48,718 nucleotides of DNA from Acidimicrobiaceae bacterium (GTDB lineage Bacteria; Actinomycetota; Acidimicrobiia; Acidimicrobiales; UBA8190), in NCBI GenBank assembly GCA_003139255.1, contig PLIG01000150.1, forward strand, positions 494 to 49,211, read 5' to 3'. A program made the translations under genes and the position numbers. Below the pieces are notes generated by a model. That model saw nothing but the letters and a program-made list of their open reading frames with translations. It was not told the DNA's origin and made no database searches. This document shows positions 28,735-38,619 of the stretch, piece by piece (position 1 is the stretch's first letter; every line of letters starts with the position of its first letter).

Positions 28735-28763
28735 ACAGAACCGAGACCGCTCCGGCGCGGCGG

Positions 28764-28769
28764 TACGGT
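28764..28769 (+). promoter_or_regulatory. -10 box (TACGGT) of phoU
   Basis: TACGGT ends 5 bases before the phoU GTG, without a Shine-Dalgarno sequence; probably leaderless. Confidence 0.45.
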
Positions 28770-28774
28770 TGGGT

Positions 28775-29428
28775 GTGCCCAGACGAGTCGCCCTGCACGC
28801 CGGCGCCAGCGCTGCCGAGGTTCCCGAGATCCTCGACCGAATCGACCACGAGATGATCAGGCTCTTCGCCCTCGTCGGCGAAGGAATGGCAGGGGCCACC
28901 GATTCACTTCTCGCCGGCGACCGTGAGGCGGCACGCGCACTGGCCGACCGTGACGAGATCGTCGACACGCTCTACAAGGAGGTCGAGCAGCTCGCCCAGC
29001 GCCAGCTCGCCCAGCGGTCCACGGGCCCCGAGGAGTTGCGCCACCTGGTCACAGTCCTGCGCATGTTGCCCGACCTCGAGCGAGGCGGGGATCTGGCCGA
29101 GCACATCTCACGCCGGGCGGTGCGGGGACTGGGCATCGAACTGTCACCGCGCGCGCGTGGGCTCGTGGAACAAATGGGCGAGGTGGCATGCGACATGTGG
29201 CAAGCAGCGGCCGACGCCTATGCCGACCGTTCTCCCGGGGTGGCCGAACATCTCGAGTCGCTGGACGACGAGATGGACGAGCTTCACGTGACGATCACCG
29301 CCGAGATCGCCAGTGGCTCGATGACCCTGCCCGTCGGCATCGAAGCCGCCCTCGTGGCCAGGTTCTACGAGCGCTTCGGGGACCACGCCGTCAACCTCGC
29401 CCACCGCATCTCCGTGCTCGCCCGGTGA
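28775..29428 (+). CDS. phoU: Phosphate uptake regulator PhoU
   Basis: The 217-residue all-helical protein is built of two similar three-helix halves. Each carries the metal-cluster motif: LERGGDLAEHISRR in the first half and FYERFGDHAVNLAHR in the second. PhoU restrains the PhoR/PstSCAB phosphate signalling system. No pst or pho two-component genes lie next to it here. The start GTG 28775 gives the normal PhoU length; the frame upstream overlaps ndh and is a shadow. Confidence 0.93.
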   Translation: MPRRVALHAGASAAEVPEILDRIDHEMIRLFALVGEGMAGATDSLLAGDREAARALADRDEIVDTLYKEVEQLAQRQLAQRSTGPEELRHLVTVLRMLPDLERGGDLAEHISRRAVRGLGIELSPRARGLVEQMGEVACDMWQAAADAYADRSPGVAEHLESLDDEMDELHVTITAEIASGSMTLPVGIEAALVARFYERFGDHAVNLAHRISVLAR

Positions 29429-29500
29429 GGACCGAGCAAGTCGCTGACCGAACGGGTTCCGAAGCGACCGCAGGCTCGAGAGCAAGCGGGTAGGCAAGCG

Positions 29501-30556
<1,056 letters not shown>

Positions 30557-30645
30557 TCACTTGCCTCAAAGAACCCACTAGTCCTCGAGAGCCTCTGTCG
30601 CGACGTAAGCAGAGCAGGTCGAGAGGTGGTCCCCAGAAGCCTGGC

Positions 30646-31125
30646 TCAGGGAGCCGACAGGTCGAAGGCGCGGTAGATCACCTGCACCGCCTCTTCGACA
30701 CGATCCGCCCGGACGACGCAGGAGACCCGGATCGGCGAGGTCGAGATCATCTCGATGTTGATGCCGGCGTCGGACAGCGACTCGAACATCGTCGCAGAGA
30801 CGCCGGGGTGCGTCCGCATGCCGGCCCCGACTAACGACACCTTCGCGATGCCGTCGTCGGCCAGGACCTCGCTCGCCCCGATCTCCGGAGCGAGCGCGTT
30901 GGCCACCTCCATGCTCGCGGCAAGGTCCACCATGGGGACCGTGAAGGAGATGTCGGTGGTGCCGCGCAAAGACATGTTCTGCACGATCATGTCGACGTTG
31001 ACCGTACGGTCGGCGAGGGCGCGAAAAAGACGGGCCGCGATGCCCGGCCGGTCAGGGACCCCGGTCACGGTGACCTTGGCCTCCGAGACGTCATGGGTGA
31101 CTGCGGTGACGATTGGCTGTTCCAT
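30646..31125 (-). CDS. lysC: Probable internal start: aspartokinase beta subunit
   Basis: Inside lysC, ATG 31125 ([18 protein letters not shown]) is preceded by GAGGAGG with 8 bases between. It would make a 159-residue protein made of the two ACT domains. Corynebacterium and Bacillus lysC genes are known to encode alpha and beta subunits from nested in-frame starts at this position. The match of place and ribosome binding site suggests an alpha2-beta2 enzyme here. Confidence 0.6.
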   Translation of the reverse strand: MEQPIVTAVTHDVSEAKVTVTGVPDRPGIAARLFRALADRTVNVDMIVQNMSLRGTTDISFTVPMVDLAASMEVANALAPEIGASEVLADDGIAKVSLVGAGMRTHPGVSATMFESLSDAGINIEMISTSPIRVSCVVRADRVEEAVQVIYRAFDLSAP

Positions 31126-31863
31126 CGACGGGTCCTCCTCGGCGACCCAAGTGCCGGGCTCCCAGGTGAAGCTGGAACGCACGTGCAGGGGTACGTGGTG
31201 ATTACGGGCGAACTCCACCGAACGTAGGGCGAGCACTCGCCCGCCGCTCGCTGCGATGTCGAGCATCTCCTCGAAGCTCAGCCGCGCCAACCTTCGCGCT
31301 TCGGGAACGATGCGGGGATCGGCGCTGAACACTCCCGACACATCGGTGTATATCTCGCATGCATCGGCCTTCAGCGCGACCGCCAACGCCACCGCGGTCG
31401 TGTCCGACCCCCCGCGCCCCAGTGTGGTCACATCGCGGTCGATGGACACCCCTTGGAACCCTGCAACCACCGGTACCCGACCGGCTGCGAGGGACTCGCG
31501 CAGTCGGTCCCCCTTGACCTCGATGATCCTGGCCTTTTGGTGAGTGGTGTCCGTGATGATCCCGGCCTGGCTGCCGGTGTAGGACACGGCGTCCACCCCC
31601 AAGCCGGCCAGTGCCATCACCAGCAACGACATCGAGACACGCTCGCCGGCGCTGAGCAGCATGTCGAGCTCGCGCGCAGGCTGCACCGCGCTTACCTCCG
31701 CGGCGAGGCGTACCAGGTCGTCAGTGGTCTTGCCCATGGCACTCACCACCACGACCACGTCGTTGCCTCGACGGCGGGTGCGCGAGACATGGTCTGCGAT
31801 CACACGGAACCGGTCGGCGTCACCGAGTGAGGTCCCGCCGAACTTCTGCACCACTAGGGCCAC
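30646..31863 (-). CDS. lysC: Aspartokinase
   Basis: The 405-residue enzyme phosphorylates aspartate. The kinase domain has [15 protein letters not shown] at the N-terminus and [20 protein letters not shown] further on. Two C-terminal ACT domains, beginning at [20 protein letters not shown] and [20 protein letters not shown], bind lysine and/or threonine for feedback inhibition in this class. GTG 31863 is chosen because TAGGGT lies 8 bases upstream and a longer frame to 31884 would start before that box. An internal start for a separate beta subunit is visible (own entry). asd follows. Confidence 0.96.
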   Translation of the reverse strand: MALVVQKFGGTSLGDADRFRVIADHVSRTRRRGNDVVVVVSAMGKTTDDLVRLAAEVSAVQPARELDMLLSAGERVSMSLLVMALAGLGVDAVSYTGSQAGIITDTTHQKARIIEVKGDRLRESLAAGRVPVVAGFQGVSIDRDVTTLGRGGSDTTAVALAVALKADACEIYTDVSGVFSADPRIVPEARRLARLSFEEMLDIAASGGRVLALRSVEFARNHHVPLHVRSSFTWEPGTWVAEEDPSMEQPIVTAVTHDVSEAKVTVTGVPDRPGIAARLFRALADRTVNVDMIVQNMSLRGTTDISFTVPMVDLAASMEVANALAPEIGASEVLADDGIAKVSLVGAGMRTHPGVSATMFESLSDAGINIEMISTSPIRVSCVVRADRVEEAVQVIYRAFDLSAP

Positions 31864-31871
31864 CAGCCTCG

Positions 31872-31919
31872 ACCCTACTCCCACCCGGCTTTCGGCTCCC
31901 GCGACAGGACCGGTAGTGT
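31872..31919. promoter_or_regulatory. Divergent leaderless -10 boxes for lysC and the anchored cyclophilin
   Basis: TAGGGT on the minus strand (31872-31877) lies 8 bases before the lysC GTG. TAGTGT on the plus strand (31914-31919) lies 6 bases before the cyclophilin GTG 31926. The two boxes share 36 bases of DNA, so any -35 contacts must overlap. Confidence 0.55.
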
Positions 31920-31925
31920 CGGGCC

Positions 31926-32735
31926 GTGCCCAGTGAGAAGCGCGCGCGAAAACGCGCGCAGAGAGAGGTAAAGGTAGCCGCCCTGGAGCGACAGCGCAGA
32001 CGACGCGCGAGCATACGCCGTACGATCACGATTCTCGTGTTGGTGGCGGTCGCGGTAGGTATCTACGTGGCCGTCAGCGCAGGCGGAAAGAAGAAGACGG
32101 GCGCTTCGGGGACCTCGACCACCACCTCCACCACCACGCTCCCTCAGACGGCCGCGTCTACCACCACGACGATCAGCCTTGCCGGTGACACGACTTCGGC
32201 CAATTGCCCCAGCAGCTTCAGCGCCTCGCTCAAGAAGCCATCTTGGAGCTCGGCCCCCCCGATGATCATCGACCCGACGAAGACCTACGCGGCCACCGTC
32301 AGCACGGACGTTGGCTCCTTTACCATCGCGCTTGACGCGTCAACGGCCCCGAAGACCGTCAACAACTTTGTCTTCTTGGCCGAGAACCACTTCTATGACT
32401 GCGTGGTGTTCCACCGGGTAATCCCCAATTTCATGGACCAGACCGGCGACCCCACCGGCACCGGCTCGGGCGGGCCTGGGTACCAATTTGCGGACGAGAA
32501 CATCCCGACAAACGGGTACACGGCCGGTGAGGTCGCGATGGCCAACTCCGGAAAGAACACGAACGGCAGTCAATTCTTCGTCCTGGTCGCTCCCTATCAG
32601 ACAGACAGCTATTCGTTGTTCGGGCACGTCACCTCGGGTTTGTCTGTGGTGCAGAAGATCAACTCCGACGGCAGCTCCGCCGGCACCCCCAAAGTGCGGC
32701 ACCGGATCGTGTCGGTGGTCATCTCCGAGTCCTGA
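31926..32735 (+). CDS. Membrane-anchored cyclophilin-type peptidyl-prolyl isomerase
   Basis: The 269-residue protein has a very basic N-terminus ([11 protein letters not shown]...[11 protein letters not shown]), one membrane helix ([18 protein letters not shown]), a Thr/Ser-rich linker of about 40 residues and an extracellular cyclophilin domain from about residue 115. The domain keeps the active-site Arg and Gln in [20 protein letters not shown], and later [11 protein letters not shown]. It probably assists folding of exported proteins. It is followed 85 bases later by a soluble paralogue. The domain is shorter than in eukaryotic cyclophilins, as usual in bacteria. Confidence 0.9.
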   Translation: MPSEKRARKRAQREVKVAALERQRRRRASIRRTITILVLVAVAVGIYVAVSAGGKKKTGASGTSTTTSTTTLPQTAASTTTTISLAGDTTSANCPSSFSASLKKPSWSSAPPMIIDPTKTYAATVSTDVGSFTIALDASTAPKTVNNFVFLAENHFYDCVVFHRVIPNFMDQTGDPTGTGSGGPGYQFADENIPTNGYTAGEVAMANSGKNTNGSQFFVLVAPYQTDSYSLFGHVTSGLSVVQKINSDGSSAGTPKVRHRIVSVVISES

Positions 32736-32820
32736 CCAGCCGCCGCACCTCGAACGCGAACCGCTCTCGCGGAAGCTCGGCACCCAGCCCAGCGTCACCC
32801 GATACGACAGGAGGATCACA

Positions 32821-33378
32821 ATGGCCACTTCGGACCTTCCCGAACCAGATGGCTCGAGCTCCAAGCGCCAGAAGTTCGATGCCGAGCCCCCGATGTGCAT
32901 CGACCCGGCGAAGCGCTACAAAGCAGAGGCGACGACGTCCATGGGAACGCTGACGATCGCCCTCGATCCACTTGCGGCCCCCAGAACGGTGAACAACTTC
33001 GTGTTCCTGGCCCGATACCACTACTTCGACGGCATCGTCTTCCACCGCGTCATCCCCGGCTTCGTGCTCCAGGGAGGAGATCCCACCGGCACGGGCCGAG
33101 GCGGTCCCGGGTACCAGTTCGCCGACGAGCTGCCGCCGCCGGGACGCTATGAGCTCGGCTCCCTGGCCATGGCCAACGCGGGCCCGAACACGAACGGCAG
33201 CCAGTTCTTCGTCATCTCCGGACCCGACGGAACACGCCTTCCCCCCAACTACTCCCTGTTCGGCAAGGTGATCTCGGGTCTGGACACGGTCGCAGCCATC
33301 GACGCCGTCGGCACACGCTCGGGTAAGCCCACCCAGACCGTCACTATCGAGTCCGTCTTGATCACCGAGACCGACTGA
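32821..33378 (+). CDS. Cytosolic cyclophilin-type peptidyl-prolyl isomerase
   Basis: The 185-residue protein has no signal or membrane helix and is a paralogue of the preceding gene. The isomerase residues are in IVFHRVIPGFVLQGGDPTG, with GSQFFVISGPDG and YSLFGKVISGLD further on. ATG 32821 has GGAGGATC just upstream, so unlike its leaderless neighbour it has a clear Shine-Dalgarno sequence. Longer frames overlap the previous gene and are shadows. The two genes form a tandem anchored/soluble pair. Confidence 0.93.
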   Translation: MATSDLPEPDGSSSKRQKFDAEPPMCIDPAKRYKAEATTSMGTLTIALDPLAAPRTVNNFVFLARYHYFDGIVFHRVIPGFVLQGGDPTGTGRGGPGYQFADELPPPGRYELGSLAMANAGPNTNGSQFFVISGPDGTRLPPNYSLFGKVISGLDTVAAIDAVGTRSGKPTQTVTIESVLITETD

Positions 33379-33431
33379 AGGTAGCTCCCGCCCGGTCCAC
33401 CCGACAGGCGAGCGCGGACCGCGACTCGGCC

Positions 33432-34106
33432 CTAGTGGGGCAGGGCGTCGAAACCGGCCGGTTCGCCGCTCACGAACACCTGAACCTCACCGGCACCCGT
33501 CTGGCGCCAGCTCCCGTCGGGATCACGGATCAGCGCGGTTCGCTCAGGAATGCCCACCACTGGTAGCCCCGGAGCGGCTAATGCGATCGACCGGTGAACC
33601 TTCTCGGCGTTCTCGTGACCGAAGTGCGGGATGACGGCCAGCTGCTCGAGCATTCCCAGCCCCACGGTCAACGCGCCGCCCCTTGGGTCGACCATCGGGT
33701 CGGTCAGCACCATCGCGCCAGCCGACGAGCCCGCCACCACGGCACCGTCTCGCCACGCGTCCAAGAGCGCCTCCCACACGGCCGAGGCCTTCAGCACCGA
33801 GCGCAAGTGCATAGGCGAGCCTCCCCCCAGATAGGTGAACCGGCTCGCACGGACTTCGGCCGCGTTCGTCTCGTCCTGCGCATCTGCCCGTCCGAGCACC
33901 ATGAGCCCCCGGGCGCGACCCCCGAACCGGGCGAACCACGCCTCGGCGGTCGCAACTGCCTTCTCGGGGTGCTCGTAGGCGGCAGCTGTGGGAATCACGA
34001 GCACCTCGGATCCGCCCGAGAAGGCAAGAAGCTCGGTGTCGAAGTCGCACCCCGGGCTCCACTCATCGCCTCCCACGAGAGCAAGAGGGCCGCACGTCAC
34101 ACTCAC
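33432..34106 (-). CDS. Peptidase S51 / class I glutamine amidotransferase-like protein
   Basis: The 224-residue protein resembles peptidase E and cyanophycinase. Landmarks are GPLALVGGDEWSPGC, VLVIPTAAAYEHPEK, YLGGGSPMHLRSVL and the nucleophile elbow VVAGSSAGAMVLTDPM, with the catalytic Ser in GSSAGA. It is most likely a cytoplasmic dipeptidase, and there is no cyanophycin synthetase nearby. I chose GTG 34106 because TAATGT lies 8 bases upstream and the alternative ATG 34118 is inside that box. It is divergent from the mutase leader ORF. Substrate unknown. Confidence 0.82.
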   Translation of the reverse strand: MSVTCGPLALVGGDEWSPGCDFDTELLAFSGGSEVLVIPTAAAYEHPEKAVATAEAWFARFGGRARGLMVLGRADAQDETNAAEVRASRFTYLGGGSPMHLRSVLKASAVWEALLDAWRDGAVVAGSSAGAMVLTDPMVDPRGGALTVGLGMLEQLAVIPHFGHENAEKVHRSIALAAPGLPVVGIPERTALIRDPDGSWRQTGAGEVQVFVSGEPAGFDALPH

Positions 34107-34114
34107 GGTCCGCC

Positions 34115-34120
34115 ACATTA
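34115..34120 (-). promoter_or_regulatory. -10 box (TAATGT) of the S51 peptidase gene
   Basis: On the minus strand TAATGT lies 8 bases before GTG 34106, the same leaderless spacing as other genes here. Confidence 0.45.
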
Positions 34121-34169
34121 CGGGTCTTGCCGGCCAGTGCTCGACACGCGGCTCGTGACCGCTCGCCGA

Positions 34170-34175
34170 TAAAAT
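34170..34175 (+). promoter_or_regulatory. -10 box (TAAAAT) upstream of the mutase leader ORF
   Basis: TAAAAT is one of the closest matches to TATAAT in the window. It lies 8 bases before ATG 34184, so the transcript would begin at or next to the leader ORF start codon. Confidence 0.5.
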
Positions 34176-34183
34176 GGCCCTTC

Positions 34184-34318
34184 ATGCCTGGCGAGGGGTG
34201 GGAACCAAGGAAATGCGAACCGTCGGCTCCCGAGGCGGGGACCGGAAAATCGCGAAATACGCTGCCTCGTAGGGGTTCAAGGTGGTGCTGCCCACCGAAA
34301 CTCAGGCCTGAACGGTGA
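34184..34318 (+). CDS. Small leaderless ORF coupled to ethylmalonyl-CoA mutase (44 residues)
   Basis: I know no homologue. The frame starts at ATG 34184, eight bases after TAAAAT, and its TGA stop (34316-34318) overlaps the GTG start of the mutase gene in a GTGA junction. It is rich in Pro, Arg and Gly and has three Cys (RKCEPS and WCCPP). The mutase gene has no good Shine-Dalgarno sequence of its own, so translation may depend on ribosomes ending this ORF. It could be a regulatory leader peptide or a small protein. The coding potential itself is unproven, and codon use is less GC-rich than in its neighbours. Confidence 0.5.
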   Translation: MPGEGWEPRKCEPSAPEAGTGKSRNTLPRRGSRWCCPPKLRPER

Positions 34319-36315
34319 GCGAGATGGCGCGCCCCGACCACGGAGGCGACTCGCCCTGGGTGATGCGCACCTACTCCGGTCACACCTCTGCCAAAGCCTC
34401 CAACGCTCTTTACCGGGCCAACCTGGCGAAGGGCCAAACCGGGCTCTCGATCGCCTTCGACCTACCCACACAGACCGGATACGACCCGGACGCGCCCGAG
34501 GCAGCCGGCGAAGTCGGCAAGGTCGGCGTGCCCGTGGCTCACTTGGGCCACATCGCACAGCTCATGGAGGGCATCCCCGTTGGCGAGATGAACACCTCGA
34601 TGACGATCAACGCCACCGCCCCGTGGCTTTTGGGTCTGTACATCGCGCATGCGCAGAAGACAGGGGTCGACCCTGCGACCCTGCAGGGGACCACACAGAA
34701 CGACATCGTGAAGGAGTACCTGTCGCGAGGCACCTACATATTCCCACCCGACCCCAGCAGGCGGCTCACCGTCGACACGGTCGCCTACACGCTCCGTCAC
34801 GTCCCGAAGTGGAACCCGATCAATGTCTGCAGCTATCACCTCCAGGAAGCGGGAGCCACCCCGGTGCAGGAGATCGCATACGCGCTTGCCACGGCGATCG
34901 GTGTCCTCGACGCGGTGCGTGATTCGAAGAAGATCGACTCCGCGGAGATCGCACAGGTGGTGGGACGTATCTCGTTCTTCGTGAACGCGGGCATCCGATT
35001 CGTGGAGGAGACGTGCAAGATGCGTGCCTTCAGCCGGTTGTGGGAACTCATCTGCACCGAGCGCTACGGCGTCGAGGACCCGAAGCTGCGCCGATTCCGC
35101 TACGGAGTGCAGGTGAACTCGCTCGGCCTCACCGAGGACCAGCCCGAGAACAATCTTCCCCGCATCGTGCTCGAGACCCTGGGTGTGACACTGTCACGCT
35201 CGGCTCGTGCCCGTGCCATCCAGCTGCCGGCGTGGAACGAGGCGCTCGGCCTCCCCCGGCCGTGGGACCAACAGTGGTCCTTGCGAGTCCAGCAGATCCT
35301 TGCCTTCGAAACCGACCTGCTCGAATACGACGACCTCTTCGACGGCTCACACGTCGTCGAAGAGAGGGCGGCTGAGCTTGCCGAAGAGGCAAGGACGGAG
35401 CTCGAAGACGTCCTCGCTTTGGGCGGGGCGTTCGAGGCCGTCGACGAGCTCAAGCGCCGACTCGTTCGTAGCCAGGCCGAACGGATGCGACGCATCGAGA
35501 CCGGTGAGCTGAAGGTCGTCGGCGTGAACTGCTTTATCGAAGGCGAGCGTTCGCCTCTAGTCGAGGGCGACGCGTCGGTCGACACGGTTCTGCGGGTCGA
35601 TCCGAGAGCCGAGGCGGGCCTGCGCGCGGACATGGCCGAGTGGAGAACAAGTCGCGACGAAGCCGCGGTACAGCGCGCACTCAAAGCTCTGCGCTGCGCG
35701 GCAGAGCAGGAGAACGTCAACGTCATGCCTGCGACGATCGGCCTCGCGCGCGCGGGCGGCACGACCGGTGAGTGGGCTCAGACCCTACGCGACGTGTTTG
35801 GTGAATATCGCGCCTCGACCGGGGTCTCGGGGGGCGTGGGGCACCGCGGCGCCGAACTGACAGCCGTCCTCGAACACACGCACGCGGTGACCAAACGCAC
35901 AGGACGCCCCCCTCGCCTGCTGGTCGCAAAACCCGGCCTAGACGGTCACTCGAACGGCGCAGAGCAGATCGCCGTCGCCGCTCGTGACGCAGGCTTCGAG
36001 GTCGTCTACGAAGGAATCAGGCTCACCCCCGAGCAGATCGCCACCGCAGCACGCGATGAGGACGTAGACGTGGTCGGCATCTCGATCCTCTCGGGCAGCC
36101 ACCTGGAGCTGGTTCCCGAGGTGCTCGACCGTCTGCGGGCGGTCGGAGTCGACGTCCCGGTAGTGGTCGGGGGCATCATCCCCCCGGCAGACGCCAAGCT
36201 CCTGCGTGAGAAAGGCGTAACGGCCGTCTACACCCCCAGGGACTTCCAGCTCACGCACATAATCGACGAGCTCGTCACCCTTGTCGAGCACCACCGCGAG
36301 GTCGCGGCGACCTGA
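34315..36315 (+). CDS. ecm: Ethylmalonyl-CoA mutase (coenzyme B12-dependent)
   Basis: The 666-residue enzyme rearranges (2R)-ethylmalonyl-CoA to methylsuccinyl-CoA. The TIM-barrel domain has PWVMRTYSGHTSAKASNALY, FDLPTQTGYDPDAPEA, QGTTQNDIVKEYLSRGTYIF and WNPINVCSYHLQEAGATPVQE. The C-terminal B12 domain has the DxHxxG motif at Asp543-His545-Gly548 (KPGLDGHSNG), SILSGSH and VVVGGIIPP. Length and wording fit Ecm/MeaA better than methylmalonyl-CoA mutase, and the nearby crotonyl-CoA carboxylase/reductase supports this. The start is GTG 34315 (ATG 34324 possible), overlapping the leader ORF stop. The gene ends 2 bases from the pccE stop on the other strand. Confidence 0.9.
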   Translation: MSEMARPDHGGDSPWVMRTYSGHTSAKASNALYRANLAKGQTGLSIAFDLPTQTGYDPDAPEAAGEVGKVGVPVAHLGHIAQLMEGIPVGEMNTSMTINATAPWLLGLYIAHAQKTGVDPATLQGTTQNDIVKEYLSRGTYIFPPDPSRRLTVDTVAYTLRHVPKWNPINVCSYHLQEAGATPVQEIAYALATAIGVLDAVRDSKKIDSAEIAQVVGRISFFVNAGIRFVEETCKMRAFSRLWELICTERYGVEDPKLRRFRYGVQVNSLGLTEDQPENNLPRIVLETLGVTLSRSARARAIQLPAWNEALGLPRPWDQQWSLRVQQILAFETDLLEYDDLFDGSHVVEERAAELAEEARTELEDVLALGGAFEAVDELKRRLVRSQAERMRRIETGELKVVGVNCFIEGERSPLVEGDASVDTVLRVDPRAEAGLRADMAEWRTSRDEAAVQRALKALRCAAEQENVNVMPATIGLARAGGTTGEWAQTLRDVFGEYRASTGVSGGVGHRGAELTAVLEHTHAVTKRTGRPPRLLVAKPGLDGHSNGAEQIAVAARDAGFEVVYEGIRLTPEQIATAARDEDVDVVGISILSGSHLELVPEVLDRLRAVGVDVPVVVGGIIPPADAKLLREKGVTAVYTPRDFQLTHIIDELVTLVEHHREVAAT

Positions 36316-36317
36316 CC

Positions 36318-36542
36318 TCAGCGACTGCCCCTGGGCCGGTTGCGCCGCAGCACGGTCGGCTTCGCCCACCACCGCCCGGAGAACCGCCATGTCGGTTGAT
36401 CGCGGCGCGACCCCTCGCCGGGGGCGCCGGCGCAGGGCCATGACTCGCTGACCGCGGCCAATATGGCTGCCACCACGTCCGGGGGAGGTTCCGGACGTAC
36501 CGAGACCACCTGGTGAGCACCTTTGTGGGCCTGTGGTGTCAC
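36318..36542 (-). CDS. pccE: Acyl-CoA carboxylase epsilon-like subunit
   Basis: The 74-residue product starts with GTG 36542, which overlaps the pccB stop by four bases (GTGA), so the two are translationally coupled. Residues 12-30 ([19 protein letters not shown]) match the IRVVRGxPTPEElAAL-type start of actinobacterial epsilon subunits. The C-terminal basic stretch around [11 protein letters not shown] is also typical. These small subunits bind the carboxyltransferase and raise the activity of propionyl- or acetyl-CoA carboxylase complexes. The family is poorly conserved, so the call rests on position, size and these two segments. Confidence 0.7.
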   Translation of the reverse strand: MTPQAHKGAHQVVSVRPEPPPDVVAAILAAVSESWPCAGAPGEGSRRDQPTWRFSGRWWAKPTVLRRNRPRGSR

Positions 36543-38095
36543 AACGGAACGTTCCCGTGTTTGCGCCGCGGCAGCTCCTCGCGCTTCGAAGCAAGCAGAC
36601 GGAGGCTCCGTACGAGCACACGCCGGGTCTCCGAAGGGTCGATAACGTCATCCACGTAACCGCGCTCTGCTGCCACGTAAGGGTTCGCGTAGCGCTCGGC
36701 GTACTCCTCGACCAACTCGGCCCGGCGTGCCACAGGGTCTGCCGCCTCTGCCAGCTCGCGCCGGTAGACGATCTCGACCGCGCCCTGCGGACCCATCACC
36801 GCTAGCTCCGCTGAGGGCCAGGCGAAGGCCAGATCCGCGCCAATCGACTTGGAGTTCATCACCACGTACGCACCGCCGTATGCCTTGCGGGTGATGACCT
36901 GGATACGAGGCACGGTCGCTTCGCAGTACGCATAAAGCAGCTTGGCGCCGTGACGGATGACGCCGCCATGCTCCTGATCGGTGCCCGGCATGAACCCAGG
37001 AACGTCGACGAACGTGATGAGCGGGATGTTGAATGCATCACACGTGCGCACGAACCGGGCCGCCTTCTCCGAGGAATCGATGTCCAGCACGCCTGCGAGC
37101 ACTGCTGGTTGGTTCCCCACGAGGCCCACGACGCGTCCCTCGATGCGGGCGAACCCACAGGTGATGTTCATCGCCCAGTGTGGGTGCACCTCGAAGTACT
37201 CGCCCTCGTCCACCACCGACGTGATCACCTGCTTCATGTCATAGGGCTGGTTGGGCGATGAAGGCATCAGGTCTACGAGCTCTGGAGCCCCTCGGTCCGG
37301 GTCGTCGTCGGTGACCACAATTGGTGGTTCTTCGAGGTTGTTCGACGGCAGAAACGACAACAGGTAGCGGACCTCCTCGAGGCAGGTCCGCTCGTCGGGA
37401 GCGACGAAGGTGGCCACACCCGACTTCGTGGCATGCGTCATGGCACCGCCGAGCTCCTCCAAGGTGACGTCCTCTCCAGTCACCGTCTTAACCACCTCGG
37501 GACCGGTGATGAACATATGACTGGAGCCGTTGACCATGAAGACAAAGTCGGTCATCGCAGGGGAGTAAACCGCCCCTCCGGCACAGGGTCCCATGACCAC
37601 GCTTATCTGAGGGATCACTCCGGAAGCCTCGACGTTGCGGTGAAAGATGCCTCCGTAGGAATGAAGAGACACGACGCCCTCTTGGATGCGTGCACCGGCT
37701 CCGTCGTTCAGCCCGATCATGGGCACGCCGATTGATGCCGCCAGGTCCATGATCTTGTGGATCTTCTCGGCGAACACCTCGCCGAGCGCGCCACCGAAGA
37801 CGGTGAAGTCCTGGCTGAAGACGCACACTCGGCGACCGTCCACCGTGCCGTGGCCGGTGATCACTCCATCGGTGTACGGCCGTTTGCGCTCGAGCCCCAT
37901 CCCGTGAGCCCGGTGGCGGGCAAGCATGTCAAGCTCGCAGAACGAGCCCTCGTCAAGCAGGTGCTCGATTCGCTCGCGGGCGGTCATCTTCCCCTTGGCG
38001 TGCTGGCGCTCCACGGCGTGGGGGGAGCCGGCGTGCAGCGCCTCCTCCTTGCGAGACTTCAGCGCCGCCAGACGCTGCGACATCAGGTGCTCCAT
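36539..38095 (-). CDS. pccB: Propionyl-CoA carboxylase beta (carboxyltransferase) subunit
   Basis: The 518-residue enzyme transfers carboxyl from biotin to propionyl-CoA (possibly also acetyl-CoA), giving methylmalonyl-CoA. The carboxyltransferase fold shows [19 protein letters not shown], the N-terminal oxyanion site [17 protein letters not shown] and the C-terminal [20 protein letters not shown] with [20 protein letters not shown]. Length is normal. The start is ATG 38095, with TAGCCT 8 bases upstream. pccE overlaps its end, and epi and ccr lie upstream on the same strand. The biotin-carrying alpha subunit is not in the window. Acyl preference cannot be read with certainty. Confidence 0.94.
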   Translation of the reverse strand: MEHLMSQRLAALKSRKEEALHAGSPHAVERQHAKGKMTARERIEHLLDEGSFCELDMLARHRAHGMGLERKRPYTDGVITGHGTVDGRRVCVFSQDFTVFGGALGEVFAEKIHKIMDLAASIGVPMIGLNDGAGARIQEGVVSLHSYGGIFHRNVEASGVIPQISVVMGPCAGGAVYSPAMTDFVFMVNGSSHMFITGPEVVKTVTGEDVTLEELGGAMTHATKSGVATFVAPDERTCLEEVRYLLSFLPSNNLEEPPIVVTDDDPDRGAPELVDLMPSSPNQPYDMKQVITSVVDEGEYFEVHPHWAMNITCGFARIEGRVVGLVGNQPAVLAGVLDIDSSEKAARFVRTCDAFNIPLITFVDVPGFMPGTDQEHGGVIRHGAKLLYAYCEATVPRIQVITRKAYGGAYVVMNSKSIGADLAFAWPSAELAVMGPQGAVEIVYRRELAEAADPVARRAELVEEYAERYANPYVAAERGYVDDVIDPSETRRVLVRSLRLLASKREELPRRKHGNVPL

Positions 38096-38103
38096 CGGCC
38101 GCG

Positions 38104-38109
38104 AGGCTA
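38104..38109 (-). promoter_or_regulatory. -10 box (TAGCCT) of pccB
   Basis: On the minus strand TAGCCT lies 8 bases before ATG 38095, with no Shine-Dalgarno sequence; probable leaderless start of pccB-pccE. Confidence 0.5.
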
Positions 38110-38165
38110 CCGGAGGTTCTCGGAAAGTCTCGCTTGGCGTGAAGCCGCTCTGTGCAGCTCTCGAA

Positions 38166-38609
38166 TCAGGGCTCTTGGACCAGCTCGATGAGGGTGCCGA
38201 AAGCTCCCTTCGGGTGCACGAACGCCACGGTCGTCCCGCGCGACCCGGACCGCGGCATCTCGTCTATCAACCGCGCGCCGCCTGCCTTTACCGCCGCGAG
38301 TGCCGCGGCACAGTTCACGACGCGGTAGCCGACGTGGTGCAGCCCCTCACCACGGCGCTCGAGGAACTTGGCCACGGGTGAGTCCCCGCGAGTTGGGCTC
38401 AGCAGCTGGATGTAGGAGCCCGCCACCGCGATCAATGCCTCCTCGACCCCGTCGGTTTCCATCCGCTCGCGGTGTGCGACCGCTGTGCCGAAGGTGTCGC
38501 CATAGAAGGAGATCGCCGAGTCCAGGTCGTTGACGGCGACTGCCACGTGGTCGATCTGGGTCAAAAGTGGCTCACGACCTGCCGTGGGCACGGTCAGGAC
38601 CTGCTCCAC
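38166..38609 (-). CDS. epi: Methylmalonyl-CoA (ethylmalonyl-CoA) epimerase
   Basis: The 147-residue protein of the vicinal oxygen chelate family epimerises the alpha carbon of methylmalonyl-CoA; in the ethylmalonyl-CoA pathway the same enzyme also acts on ethylmalonyl-CoA. Metal ligands are visible in [20 protein letters not shown] (His), GLHHVGYRV (His) and FGTLIELVQ (Glu). The start GTG 38609 lies 10 bases after the ccr stop, so ccr-epi is an operon. The first 15 residues before TQIDHV are not conserved, and a TTG start at LTQIDH is possible. Confidence 0.92.
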   Translation of the reverse strand: MEQVLTVPTAGREPLLTQIDHVAVAVNDLDSAISFYGDTFGTAVAHRERMETDGVEEALIAVAGSYIQLLSPTRGDSPVAKFLERRGEGLHHVGYRVVNCAAALAAVKAGGARLIDEMPRSGSRGTTVAFVHPKGAFGTLIELVQEP

Positions 38610-38619
38610 CTGGAGAAGC

